Below, piece by piece: positions 34,137-42,275 of a stretch of DNA of 64,000 bases. A program made the position numbers and the translations under genes. The notes below the pieces were generated by a model, which made no database searches, was not told the origin of the DNA, and saw nothing but the letters and a program-made list of their open reading frames with translations. This DNA is from Pseudomonas sp. CCC3.1 (GTDB taxonomy: Bacteria > Pseudomonadota > Gammaproteobacteria > Pseudomonadales > Pseudomonadaceae), in the NCBI RefSeq assembly GCF_034347405.1, contig NZ_CP133778.1, positions 4,282,501 through 4,346,500 of the forward strand, read 5' to 3'. The first letter of the stretch is position 1. The number at the start of each line of letters is the position of its first letter.

Positions 34137-37064
34137 ATGCTCAAAGGATTGATCCGCGCCATTGGCGCAGTGCTGACTGCTATCGCAATTTACAGCGTGC
34201 TGGGCTTCTTTATTTTGCCCGGCATAGGCTTGCGCGTTATCAACCAGCAGTTGGCCAACTACACCACGGTTCCGGCAAAACTCGACCGGTTGGAATTCAA
34301 CCCGTTCAGCCTGGAACTCACGCTGTGGGGCTTTAGCGTCGGCGAACCTGGCAAGGAGCAAATCGGCTTCGAGCGTCTTTACACCAATTTGCAAGTCGAT
34401 AGTCTGTGGACCAAAGCCTTGCACTTGACCGACGTGCAGCTGGACAAGCCAAAGACTGAGCTGCTGTATAACAAGGACGGCTCACTCAACCTCGTTCAAT
34501 TGTTCAAACTGCCGACCAGTGAGCCCACGCCCGAACAGCCTGACAGCAACCCGTTCCCGGTACGCATCGACAACATCAAGCTGGCCGAAGGCTACCTGCA
34601 TTTCACCGATAGGCGGCCCAGCGAACCGATCGAGTTTTTGTATGACTCGATGAACCTTGAACTGAAAAACCTCAGTACTTTGCCCAAAGACAACGCTGAC
34701 ATGACGCTCGTGGCGATGGGCCCGGCGGGCGGGCGGATCGATTGGAGCGGCACGCTGAGCCTGGTGCCCATTGCGTCCGAAGGCAAACTCAAGGTCACCG
34801 ATGGCCAGATGAAGGTCTGGTGGCCGTATGTCCGTGATGCACTGCCGCTGGCACTCGAAAACGGCGTATTGAATTTCAGCACTGACTACACGTTGAACCT
34901 GGCCAAAAACACTGAAATGGTCTTGAGCAACGCTTCCGCCAGCATTGCCCCATTCAACATCAATGCCCCGGACGGTCGGCCACTCGTGCGCCTGGAACGT
35001 CTGGATGTCAGCGATACCACGGTCGACCTGGCCAAGCAGCACGTGGTTGTCGGAAAAATCCAAAGCAACAACCTCGAAACGTGGGCCGCGCGGGAGAAAG
35101 ATGGCCAGCTCGACTGGCAAAAGCTGTTTGCCAGCCAGCCTGCCAAGGCTGCGCGCAACACTGATCAGACAGTGGCGGCTGAAGCGTCAAAGCCCGCATC
35201 CACCCCCGCAGCCCCCAGCAAGCCGTGGCAAGTGCTGCTCAAGGATGTGGAACTGCGCGATTACCGCGTGCATCTGGCCGACAAAGAGCCCAAAACCCCG
35301 GTGGCGCTGGACATCGGCCCGCTCAACCTGAACCTGAAAAACTTCGACAGCCTGAATCAGTCGCCCTTCAGCCTTACGCTCGACACCGGCATTGGCAAGC
35401 AGGGCAAGCTGACGGCCAGCGGCGACGTCAACCTGAGCCCGATTGGCGCAAAACTGAAAGTCACCACCAAAGACATCGACCTGCGGGTAGCCCAAGCCTA
35501 CATCGACCCGTTTATTCGTCTGGAACTGCGCAGCGGCATGCTCGGCAGTGATTTGGCGGTCAACCTGAAAAGTGTTGAGCCATTGGCCTTTACGGTAGAG
35601 GGGCGAGCCCAGATTGATCAGTTGCACACGCTGGACACGATGAAAAACCGCGACTTCCTTAAATGGCAGCGGTTGGTGCTCGAAGAGGTGAAGTATCAGC
35701 ACGGCGACAACGTGTCGATTTCCAAGATCAACATCACACAGCCATATGTGCGTTTCATGATCAACGATGATCGCACCACCAACATCGATGACTTGTTGAT
35801 TGCGCAACCTGCCAACAGCGGCGCCAAGAGCGCTGCCAAACCCGCAGCCAAAGAAAAACCACTGGGCATCCATGTCGGCAGTATCGCGATCAATGATGGC
35901 TCCGCCAATTTTGCCGACTTCAGCCTGACCCCCAACTTCGCCACGGCCATTCAACAGCTCAACGGCCAAATCGGCACCATTGATAGTCGCCAGGCCAAAC
36001 CGGCCAGTGTGAATGTTGCAGGCAAGGTTGACCGTTACGCACCCGTGACGATCAAGGGCAGTGTCAATCCTTTTGACCCCATGGCTAGCCTCGATATCGC
36101 CACCAGTTTCAAACGTGTCGAGCTCACGACACTGACGCCCTACTCCGGAAAATTCGCGGGCTACCGGATTCGCAAAGGCCGTCTGAGCCTGGATGTTCAC
36201 TACCTGATCACTAAAGGCCAGCTCAAGGCAGAAAACAAGGTCGTTATCGAGCAATTGCAACTCGGTGAGAAAGTCGACAGTCCGGACGCCGTGAACTTGC
36301 CACTGAAGCTGGCTATTGCCCTGCTCAAAGACACAGACGGCACCATCTCTATCGAACTGCCCGTGACGGGCGATCTGAATAACCCGCAGTTCAGTGTGAT
36401 GCCCATTGTTTGGCAAACCCTGCGCAATCTGGTGATGCGTGCTGTCCAGGCCCCGTTCAAGTTCATTGGTGGGCTGATCAGTGGTGGTGGCGCCGAAGAC
36501 CTGGGCACGGTGTCATTCGCGCCAGGATCAAGCGAGCTGAGCCCTGACGCACAAAAAGCCCTGAACACCCTGGCAGATGCTCTGAAGCAACGTCCGGCCT
36601 TACGCTTGGAGATTGAGGGCACTGCTGCGCAAAAAAGTGACGGTCCGCTCATTGCGCAAGAGCGACTGGAACGCGAGTACCAGTACAACTACTACAAGAT
36701 TCTCCAGCGCCGTGGCGACAAGGTGCCGGCTCAGGCATCGTTGCTTAAAGTGCCGGATGACGAGAAAGGCCCTTTACTGGAAGGCATCTACCGCACGCGA
36801 CTCAAGCAACAGCCGCCTGCTGAATGGGCTGATCTGAGTCGTGATGAACGCGCCGCCAAGATGAGCGCTGCACTCATCGACTTCTGGAGTAAAAGCGAAG
36901 TGCTGCTGCGCCAACTGGGCCAGGACCGCGCCAGTAGTATCAAGGACTACCTGGTGGATAAAGGCGGGTTGGCCGATGAGCGTGTGTATTTTGTCGATGC
37001 CACGCTCGGTGAACCTGAGAGCGATGGCCGGGTCGTCTCGCCGCTGCACCTTGATAGCGAGTAA
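34137..37064 (+). CDS. AsmA-like DUF748 envelope protein
   Basis: A 975-residue protein. One N-terminal membrane helix (about 8-30) anchors a very long periplasmic beta-rich region. Repeated AsmA/DUF748 features are visible, such as LDRLEFNPFSLELTLWGFSVGEP near the start and repeated LNLKNF/ALDIGPLNLNL segments. A C-terminal part (about 795-960) resembles an OmpA-type start (FAPGSSELSPDAQKALNTLADAL). AsmA-fold proteins (TamB, YhdP, YicH) form lipid-conducting bridges between membranes, so a role in phospholipid transport is inferred. It stands alone between the methyltransferase and a REPIN. Confidence 0.85.
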   Translation: MLKGLIRAIGAVLTAIAIYSVLGFFILPGIGLRVINQQLANYTTVPAKLDRLEFNPFSLELTLWGFSVGEPGKEQIGFERLYTNLQVDSLWTKALHLTDVQLDKPKTELLYNKDGSLNLVQLFKLPTSEPTPEQPDSNPFPVRIDNIKLAEGYLHFTDRRPSEPIEFLYDSMNLELKNLSTLPKDNADMTLVAMGPAGGRIDWSGTLSLVPIASEGKLKVTDGQMKVWWPYVRDALPLALENGVLNFSTDYTLNLAKNTEMVLSNASASIAPFNINAPDGRPLVRLERLDVSDTTVDLAKQHVVVGKIQSNNLETWAAREKDGQLDWQKLFASQPAKAARNTDQTVAAEASKPASTPAAPSKPWQVLLKDVELRDYRVHLADKEPKTPVALDIGPLNLNLKNFDSLNQSPFSLTLDTGIGKQGKLTASGDVNLSPIGAKLKVTTKDIDLRVAQAYIDPFIRLELRSGMLGSDLAVNLKSVEPLAFTVEGRAQIDQLHTLDTMKNRDFLKWQRLVLEEVKYQHGDNVSISKINITQPYVRFMINDDRTTNIDDLLIAQPANSGAKSAAKPAAKEKPLGIHVGSIAINDGSANFADFSLTPNFATAIQQLNGQIGTIDSRQAKPASVNVAGKVDRYAPVTIKGSVNPFDPMASLDIATSFKRVELTTLTPYSGKFAGYRIRKGRLSLDVHYLITKGQLKAENKVVIEQLQLGEKVDSPDAVNLPLKLAIALLKDTDGTISIELPVTGDLNNPQFSVMPIVWQTLRNLVMRAVQAPFKFIGGLISGGGAEDLGTVSFAPGSSELSPDAQKALNTLADALKQRPALRLEIEGTAAQKSDGPLIAQERLEREYQYNYYKILQRRGDKVPAQASLLKVPDDEKGPLLEGIYRTRLKQQPPAEWADLSRDERAAKMSAALIDFWSKSEVLLRQLGQDRASSIKDYLVDKGGLADERVYFVDATLGEPESDGRVVSPLHLDSE

Positions 37065-37072
37065 AGCCGATT

Positions 37073-37221
37073 TCGTAGCAGTTGCCGAGCCTGCGAGGCT
37101 ACGTCCGATTGCGAAGTGATCGTAAACACTAAGTGCAAGGTTGAATTGACACACTCAATCGTCTGGCTTTACGACTGCTGCGCAGCCAGACGTAGCCTCG
37201 CAGGCTCGGCAACTGCTACGA
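37073..37221. repeat. REPIN-like inverted repeat pair (GTAGCAGTTGCC class)
   Basis: CGTAGCAGTTGCCGAGCCTG (from 37074) and its complement (37189-37220) are near-perfect inverted arms of about 32 bp, 85 bp apart. This is a third REP class in the window. It occupies most of the gap downstream of the DUF748 gene. Confidence 0.8.
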
Positions 37222-37257
37222 AGGGGTTGCCAGACACTTTTCTTTTCTCCAATAGAA

Positions 37258-37286
37258 CAGCCCCCGGCGCAGAACGCCGGGGGCTG
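37258..37286. terminator. GC-rich hairpin between convergent DUF748 and BON genes
   Basis: CAGCCCCCGGCG and CGCCGGGGGCTG form a perfect 12 bp stem with a 5-base loop. A smaller hairpin (GGCCACATCCGTGTGGCC) follows at 37291-37308. There is no strong T-run on either strand; it probably ends transcripts from both sides. Confidence 0.65.
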
Positions 37287-37401
37287 TAATGGCCACATCC
37301 GTGTGGCCGTCGCATGAACCTTTTTTGAAAGCCCGCAGGTGCAGGTGTGGCGCTTAAATCACCTGCACTTGCTTTCCCCCCGGTTCCACGAAAAGCGTGT
37401 G

Positions 37402-37755
37402 TTACTCAGCTTTCAGGCCATCAGCCGAAACGGCTTGAACACCTTTGATTTTCTTGGTGATAGCGACAGCAATTTCCTTCTGTGCATCAGTCACAGCGAC
37501 TGTCGAAGAAAGGGAAACCACACCTTTGTTGGTTTCAACTTTGATATCTGAGCCTGGAATACCTTTCTCGGTCAGCAGATCAGATTTAACTTTGGTCGTG
37601 ATCCAGGTATCAGAAGTAGCTTCTTTGGCTTTGGCGACTTCGCCTGAAGCCACGATCATAGGCGACTGAGTCGTTGCTTGAGCAGCAAATGCAGCATTGG
37701 CCATAGTCAGGGTCAGAGCGGTGGCAGTTGCGGCAGCGATAGCGAACTTCTTCAT
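37402..37755 (-). CDS. periplasmic BON-domain protein
   Basis: A 117-residue protein with a signal peptide (1-22, ending ANAAFA) and one BON domain (about 45-115: WITTKVKSDLLTEKGIPGSDIKVETNKGVVSLSS...). BON proteins such as OsmY bind membranes or other envelope components and are often stress induced. The ATG at 37755 follows AGGAG and starts the signal peptide directly. It is monocistronic; the upstream 280 bp is AT-rich with a terminator of pnp at its far end. Confidence 0.88.
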   Translation of the reverse strand: MKKFAIAAATATALTLTMANAAFAAQATTQSPMIVASGEVAKAKEATSDTWITTKVKSDLLTEKGIPGSDIKVETNKGVVSLSSTVAVTDAQKEIAVAITKKIKGVQAVSADGLKAE

Positions 37756-37985
37756 ACGAGTAACTCCTGTCTTCTTTAAAATCTGCGCCGTCACACGGCA
37801 GCAGGGTTACAAGTACTAGTGCAGGGCTTGTGCCAACTTTTTAAAATTATTAATCCCTTATAAATCAATAACTTATAAACAATTCGTTTTTAAGGCATCG
37901 TGCAGATTGCATGACCCTCTTCAATTCTGCATGCAAGTTGCGGCTTTTGAATCATGGCCTTTTGCACTGTCTTTACCGCACACAT

Positions 37986-38018
37986 AAAAAAAGGATCCCG
38001 AAGGATCCTTTTTCAAAA
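37986..38018. terminator. pnp terminator
   Basis: AAAAAAGGATCC and GGATCCTTTTT form a symmetrical hairpin 17 bp beyond the pnp stop (minus strand). Its A/T flanks make it functional in either direction. Confidence 0.85.
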
Positions 38019-38034
38019 CAGGTGTCGGCAGCGA

Positions 38035-40140
38035 TTAAGCTTGCGACGCCTTCGCAGCAGCTACGTCTTTGATGGACAGCTTGATACGGCCGCGGTTGTC
38101 CACGTCCAGTACCAGCACTTCCACTTCCTGACCTTCTTTCAGAATGTCAGTCACTTTCTCAACGCGAGCGTCGCTCAGCATGGAGATGTGAACCAGGCCG
38201 TCTTTGCCTGGCAGGATGTTTACGAATGCGCCGAAGTCGACGATACGCTCAACCTTACCGATGTAGATCTTGCCGATCTCGGCTTCTGCGGTGATGCCCA
38301 GAACGCGCTGACGAGCCGCTTCTGCTGCTTCTTTGGACTCGCCGAAGATCTTGATCGAACCGTCGTCTTCGATATCGATCGAAGCTTTGGTTTCTTCACA
38401 GATTGCACGGATGGTCGCGCCGCCTTTACCGATAACGTCACGGATTTTGTCGGTGTCGATTTTCATCGCGATCATGGTCGGAGCGTTGGCCGACAGCTCG
38501 GTACGCGACTGACCGATGATCTGGTTCATCTGACCCAAGATGTTCAGGCGAGCTTCCAGGGCTTGGCCCAGAGCGATCTCCATGATTTCTTCGGTGATGC
38601 CTTTGATCTTGATGTCCATCTGCAGCGCGGTAACACCTTTAGAGGTGCCGGCTACTTTGAAGTCCATGTCGCCCAGGTGGTCTTCGTCACCCAGGATGTC
38701 AGTCAGAACGGCGAACTTCTCGCCTTCCTTAACCAGACCCATGGCGATACCGGCAACCGGTGCCTTCATCGGAACACCAGCGTCCATCAGGGCCAGGGAA
38801 GCACCGCAGACCGAAGCCATGGAGCTGGAGCCGTTGGACTCAGTGATTTCCGATACCACACGAATGGTGTACGGGAACACGTCAGCAGCAGGCAGCATGG
38901 CCTGAACCGAACGACGGGCCAGACGGCCGTGGCCGATTTCGCGACGACCAGCGCCACCCATACGACCACACTCACCTACCGAGAACGGCGGGAAGTTGTA
39001 GTGCAGCATGAACGGGTCTTTTTTCTCGCCTTCAAGGGTGTCCAGCAGTTGTGCATCACGGGCGGTACCCAGTGTTGCAACGACCAGCGCCTGAGTTTCG
39101 CCACGGGTGAACAGAGCCGAACCGTGGGTTTTTGGCAGAACGCCAACTTCGATGTTCAGAGGGCGAACAGTCTTGGTGTCACGGCCATCGATACGCGGCT
39201 TGCCGTTTACGATGTTTTCGCGAACGGTGCGGTATTCGATTTCGCCGAATGCAGCTTTAACTTCGCTGGACGAAGGCTGACCTTCTTCACCGGACAACTT
39301 GGCAACCACCTGGTCTTTCAGTTCGCCCAGACGAGCGTAACGGTCGGCCTTGATGGTGATGGTGTAAGCCTGGGAGATCGCTTCGCCGAACTCGGCACGG
39401 ATAGCGCCCAGCAGTGCGGTAGCTTCTGGAGCAGCAGCCCAGTCCCACGTTGGTTTTGCAGCTTCGGCAGCCAGCTCTTTAACAGCCTGGATCACCACTT
39501 GGAATTCGTCGTGGGCGAACAGTACAGCGCCCAGCATTTGGTCTTCGGTCAGCTCTTTGGCTTCCGATTCAACCATCAGTACGGCTTCCGACGTACCAGC
39601 AACAACCATGTCCAGGCTTGAAGCGGCCAGTTGCTCGTAAGTTGGGTTCAACAGGTAGCCGGTGCTTTCGTGGTAAGCAACGCGTGCAGCGCCGATTGGG
39701 CCATCAAAAGGAATACCGGAGATTGCCAGCGCAGCCGAAGTACCGATCATCGCAGCGACGTCCGGATCGGTTTTCTTGCTGGTGGACAGAACGGTGCAGA
39801 CAACCTGCACTTCGTTCATGAAGCCTTCCGGGAACAGTGGACGGATCGGACGGTCGATCAGACGCGAGGTCAGGGTTTCTTTTTCGGAAGGACGACCTTC
39901 ACGCTTGAAGAAACCACCTGGGATTTTACCCGCGGCGTAGGTTTTTTCTTGGTAGTGAACAGACAGAGGGAAGAAGCCCTTGCCTGGATCGGCTTGCTTG
40001 GCACCGACTACAGTCACCAATACGCTGACGTCATCGTCAACGGTGACCAATACTGCGCCGGAGGCCTGACGGGCGATGCGGCCAGTCTCGAGGGTGACGG
40101 TCGACTGACCGAACTGGAATTTTTTGATAACCGGGTTCAC
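38035..40140 (-). CDS. pnp: polyribonucleotide nucleotidyltransferase (PNPase)
   Basis: A 701-residue phosphorolytic 3'-5' exoribonuclease. In order: RNase PH domain 1 (about 1-210), helical linker, RNase PH domain 2 (about 310-545), KH (GKGGATIRAI near 565) and S1 (about 620-690). It degrades mRNA, including transcripts tailed by PcnB, and in pseudomonads helps Hfq/sRNA turnover. The leader has a long hairpin (see 40226) suited to RNase III-dependent autoregulation as in E. coli. Confidence 0.97.
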   Translation of the reverse strand: MNPVIKKFQFGQSTVTLETGRIARQASGAVLVTVDDDVSVLVTVVGAKQADPGKGFFPLSVHYQEKTYAAGKIPGGFFKREGRPSEKETLTSRLIDRPIRPLFPEGFMNEVQVVCTVLSTSKKTDPDVAAMIGTSAALAISGIPFDGPIGAARVAYHESTGYLLNPTYEQLAASSLDMVVAGTSEAVLMVESEAKELTEDQMLGAVLFAHDEFQVVIQAVKELAAEAAKPTWDWAAAPEATALLGAIRAEFGEAISQAYTITIKADRYARLGELKDQVVAKLSGEEGQPSSSEVKAAFGEIEYRTVRENIVNGKPRIDGRDTKTVRPLNIEVGVLPKTHGSALFTRGETQALVVATLGTARDAQLLDTLEGEKKDPFMLHYNFPPFSVGECGRMGGAGRREIGHGRLARRSVQAMLPAADVFPYTIRVVSEITESNGSSSMASVCGASLALMDAGVPMKAPVAGIAMGLVKEGEKFAVLTDILGDEDHLGDMDFKVAGTSKGVTALQMDIKIKGITEEIMEIALGQALEARLNILGQMNQIIGQSRTELSANAPTMIAMKIDTDKIRDVIGKGGATIRAICEETKASIDIEDDGSIKIFGESKEAAEAARQRVLGITAEAEIGKIYIGKVERIVDFGAFVNILPGKDGLVHISMLSDARVEKVTDILKEGQEVEVLVLDVDNRGRIKLSIKDVAAAKASQA

Positions 40141-40225
40141 GGTGTCCTACCTTCTTTGTGGCTCTTGGGGAATGGGTTTCTTGCGAAATACGTGTGCACT
40201 GCCGGGTCATGCCCGATTCAAGATG

Positions 40226-40261
40226 CTTACGAAAACCGCCTGCCAGGCGAGCTTTCGTAAG
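40226..40261 (-). promoter_or_regulatory. long hairpin in the pnp leader
   Basis: CTTACGAAA pairs with TTTCGTAAG, and the inner CGCCTG with AGGCG, giving a nearly continuous stem about 85 nt before the pnp start. In E. coli an RNase III-cut stem in this position is the site of PNPase autoregulation; the same role is inferred here. Confidence 0.6.
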
Positions 40262-40286
40262 GATCCGTCTGGTCCAGATAAAACTT

Positions 40287-40349
40287 GAGGCTGGAAGCCT
40301 GACGTACGTCTGTAGGAAACCCACAAACGCACGACAGACGACCAGCCTC
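40287..40349 (-). terminator. hairpin after rpsO
   Basis: GAGGCTGG and CCAGCCTC enclose an inner CGTCTGT/ACAGACG stem, 14 bp after the rpsO stop. There is no long T-run, so it is probably a leaky terminator or processing site between rpsO and pnp. Confidence 0.6.
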
Positions 40350-40363
40350 TAGCAACATCGCTA

Positions 40364-40633
40364 TTAGCGACGCAGACCCAGGCGAGCGATCAGCGCTTTG
40401 TAACGCTCAACGTTCTTGCCTTTCAGGTAGTCCAGCAGCTTACGACGCTGGTTTACCATGCGGATCAGACCACGACGGGAGTGGTGGTCTTTGCTGTTTG
40501 CTTTGAAGTGACCTTGCAGCGTGTTGATGTTAAAGGTCAGCAGTGCAACTTGCACTTCTGGAGAACCTGTATCACCTGGAGCTTGCTGGTAGTCTTTTAC
40601 GATTTCTGCTTTGTGTTCAACTGTCAGTGCCAT
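40364..40633 (-). CDS. rpsO: 30S ribosomal protein S15
   Basis: An 89-residue primary 16S rRNA-binding protein. The family core is visible: GDTGSPEVQVALLT, LQGHFKANSKDHHSRRGLIRMVNQRRKLLDYL. The start at 40633 (MALTVEHK) follows AAAGGAA; an upstream extension is not homologous. It belongs to the truB-rpsO-pnp stretch of the nusA-infB superoperon. Confidence 0.98.
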   Translation of the reverse strand: MALTVEHKAEIVKDYQQAPGDTGSPEVQVALLTFNINTLQGHFKANSKDHHSRRGLIRMVNQRRKLLDYLKGKNVERYKALIARLGLRR

Positions 40634-40794
40634 GAGGCATTTCCTTTCATTAGGGGTCTGCTTGCGAGCAAGACAGATCCAATAGGCCGAGGACAAATCC
40701 TCGTATTTAAATGTGAGATGTGACCGTGCCTAATAACAGCCACCCTCTTTTCAGTACGATCCGAGGCATTACACCCCGATTCGTCCTGTTCCGG

Positions 40795-41712
40795 TCATTC
40801 TGACCGAATCAGTCGACGCGGCGCGATGCGCCCGTCTTCGCTCACTTCACCGATACCGATGAAGCGACCGTTGTGATCTTGTACCCGCACCATGCCGAAC
40901 TTCGGGGCATCAGGCGCACGTACCGGTTGGCCATTGAGCCAATAGAACGCGCTGGCCTCCGAGAAGTGCAGCAACGGCCAGTCCAGCAAACCGCTGTCCG
41001 ATGGCATCAGGAAGCGATCAACTGCTTCATTGCCGCCTTCGGCGTGTACAGCTTCCAGCTCTTCCAGCGTGACCGTTTGGGCCAGACTGAAAGGTCCGGC
41101 GTGCGTGCGACGCAGCTCTGCAACGTATGCACCGCAACCTAATGCTTCACCAATATCTTCCACGAGGGTCCGGATATAGGTGCCTTTGGTGCAGTCAACG
41201 GACAAGCGCGCAGTGTCGCCTTCGCTGGCCAGTAATTCGAGGCGGGTAATAGTAACAGAACGTGGTTCACGCTCCACCACTTCGCCTGCACGGGCCAACT
41301 TGTAAAGCGGCTGACCGTCGCGCTTCAGCGCCGAGTACATCGGCGGTATCTGACTGATTTGCCCACGAAATTCAGGCAATACAGCTTCGATATCGGTGCG
41401 ACCAACGGTCACTGGACGCGTGAGTAAAACCTCACCTTCGGCGTCAGCAGTGGTCGTAGTCTTGCCCAATTGCATCAGGGTTTCATAACCCTTGTCGGAA
41501 TCGAGCAGGTATTGCGAAAACTTGGTGGCTTCGCCAAAGCACAACGGCAAGACGCCGCTGGCCAATGGATCGAGGCTACCGGTGTGCCCTGCCTTCTCGG
41601 CATTGAGCAGCCAGCGGACTTTCTGCAAGGCCGCATTGGAGGTGAATCCTAGCGGTTTATCGAGCAGGATGATGCCGCTGACGTTACGACGGATACGCTT
41701 GACCTGAGCCAC
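40795..41712 (-). CDS. truB: tRNA pseudouridine(55) synthase
   Basis: A 305-residue TruB that isomerises U55 in the T-loop of tRNAs and also acts as a tRNA chaperone. The catalytic aspartate is D48 in HTGSLDPLASG. The RTLVEDIG and LRRTHAGPF blocks and a C-terminal PUA domain (about 245-300) are present. It starts 3 bp after the rbfA stop. Confidence 0.97.
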   Translation of the reverse strand: MAQVKRIRRNVSGIILLDKPLGFTSNAALQKVRWLLNAEKAGHTGSLDPLASGVLPLCFGEATKFSQYLLDSDKGYETLMQLGKTTTTADAEGEVLLTRPVTVGRTDIEAVLPEFRGQISQIPPMYSALKRDGQPLYKLARAGEVVEREPRSVTITRLELLASEGDTARLSVDCTKGTYIRTLVEDIGEALGCGAYVAELRRTHAGPFSLAQTVTLEELEAVHAEGGNEAVDRFLMPSDSGLLDWPLLHFSEASAFYWLNGQPVRAPDAPKFGMVRVQDHNGRFIGIGEVSEDGRIAPRRLIRSE

Positions 41713-41715
41713 CGG

Positions 41716-42117
41716 TTACTCCTTGGTGTCTTCAGGAGTGCTGGCGCCAGGGTGCTGGTTGTCCTCAGCCACTGCACGCTCGATCAAAGCGGACAGATGG
41801 GCACCGCGCACAACGCTTTCGTCGTAGTGGAAGTGCAATTGAGGCACGCTACGCAGTTTCATTTCACGCGCCAGTTGCATGCGCAGGAAGCCAGCTGCGG
41901 AGTTCAATACCTTGATGGTCTGCGCAATATCTTCTGCGTTGTCCTGCCCCATTACGGTGATGAAGATCTTGGCGTGACCCACGTCACGGCTGACTTCAAC
42001 GGCAGTAATGGTGACCAGACCCACACGCGGGTCTTTGACTTCACGACGGATCAGTTGGGCCAGCTCGCGCTGCATCTGATCGCCGATACGTTGGGTACGG
42101 CTATATTCTTTTGCCAT
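41716..42117 (-). CDS. rbfA: 30S ribosome-binding factor A
   Basis: A 133-residue KH-fold (type II) cold-shock factor that helps mature the 16S rRNA 5' end. The family signatures are RIGDQMQRELAQLIRREVKDPRVG, HAKIFITVMG and LRSVPQLHFHYDES. It lies 158 bp downstream of infB and is coupled to truB. Confidence 0.96.
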   Translation of the reverse strand: MAKEYSRTQRIGDQMQRELAQLIRREVKDPRVGLVTITAVEVSRDVGHAKIFITVMGQDNAEDIAQTIKVLNSAAGFLRMQLAREMKLRSVPQLHFHYDESVVRGAHLSALIERAVAEDNQHPGASTPEDTKE

Positions 42118-42275
42118 GTCTTGTTACCTGTCACTCACCCATGGGAAACCCATGCGTTCTGAAAGCGGCAAACGCCCGGCCAGACAGAAGCCGGACCGGG
42201 CGTTGCGTTTAGAGTCCAGGCCGAGCACGTTGCATTTGCATGCCTGTGCTCGTCCTCGCTCTTGAGGCTCGCGAT

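Noticed and set aside
37954..39621. 555-codon plus-strand frame opposite pnp
   Set aside because: Shadow of a well-expressed gene; crosses the pnp terminator and lacks a ribosome site.
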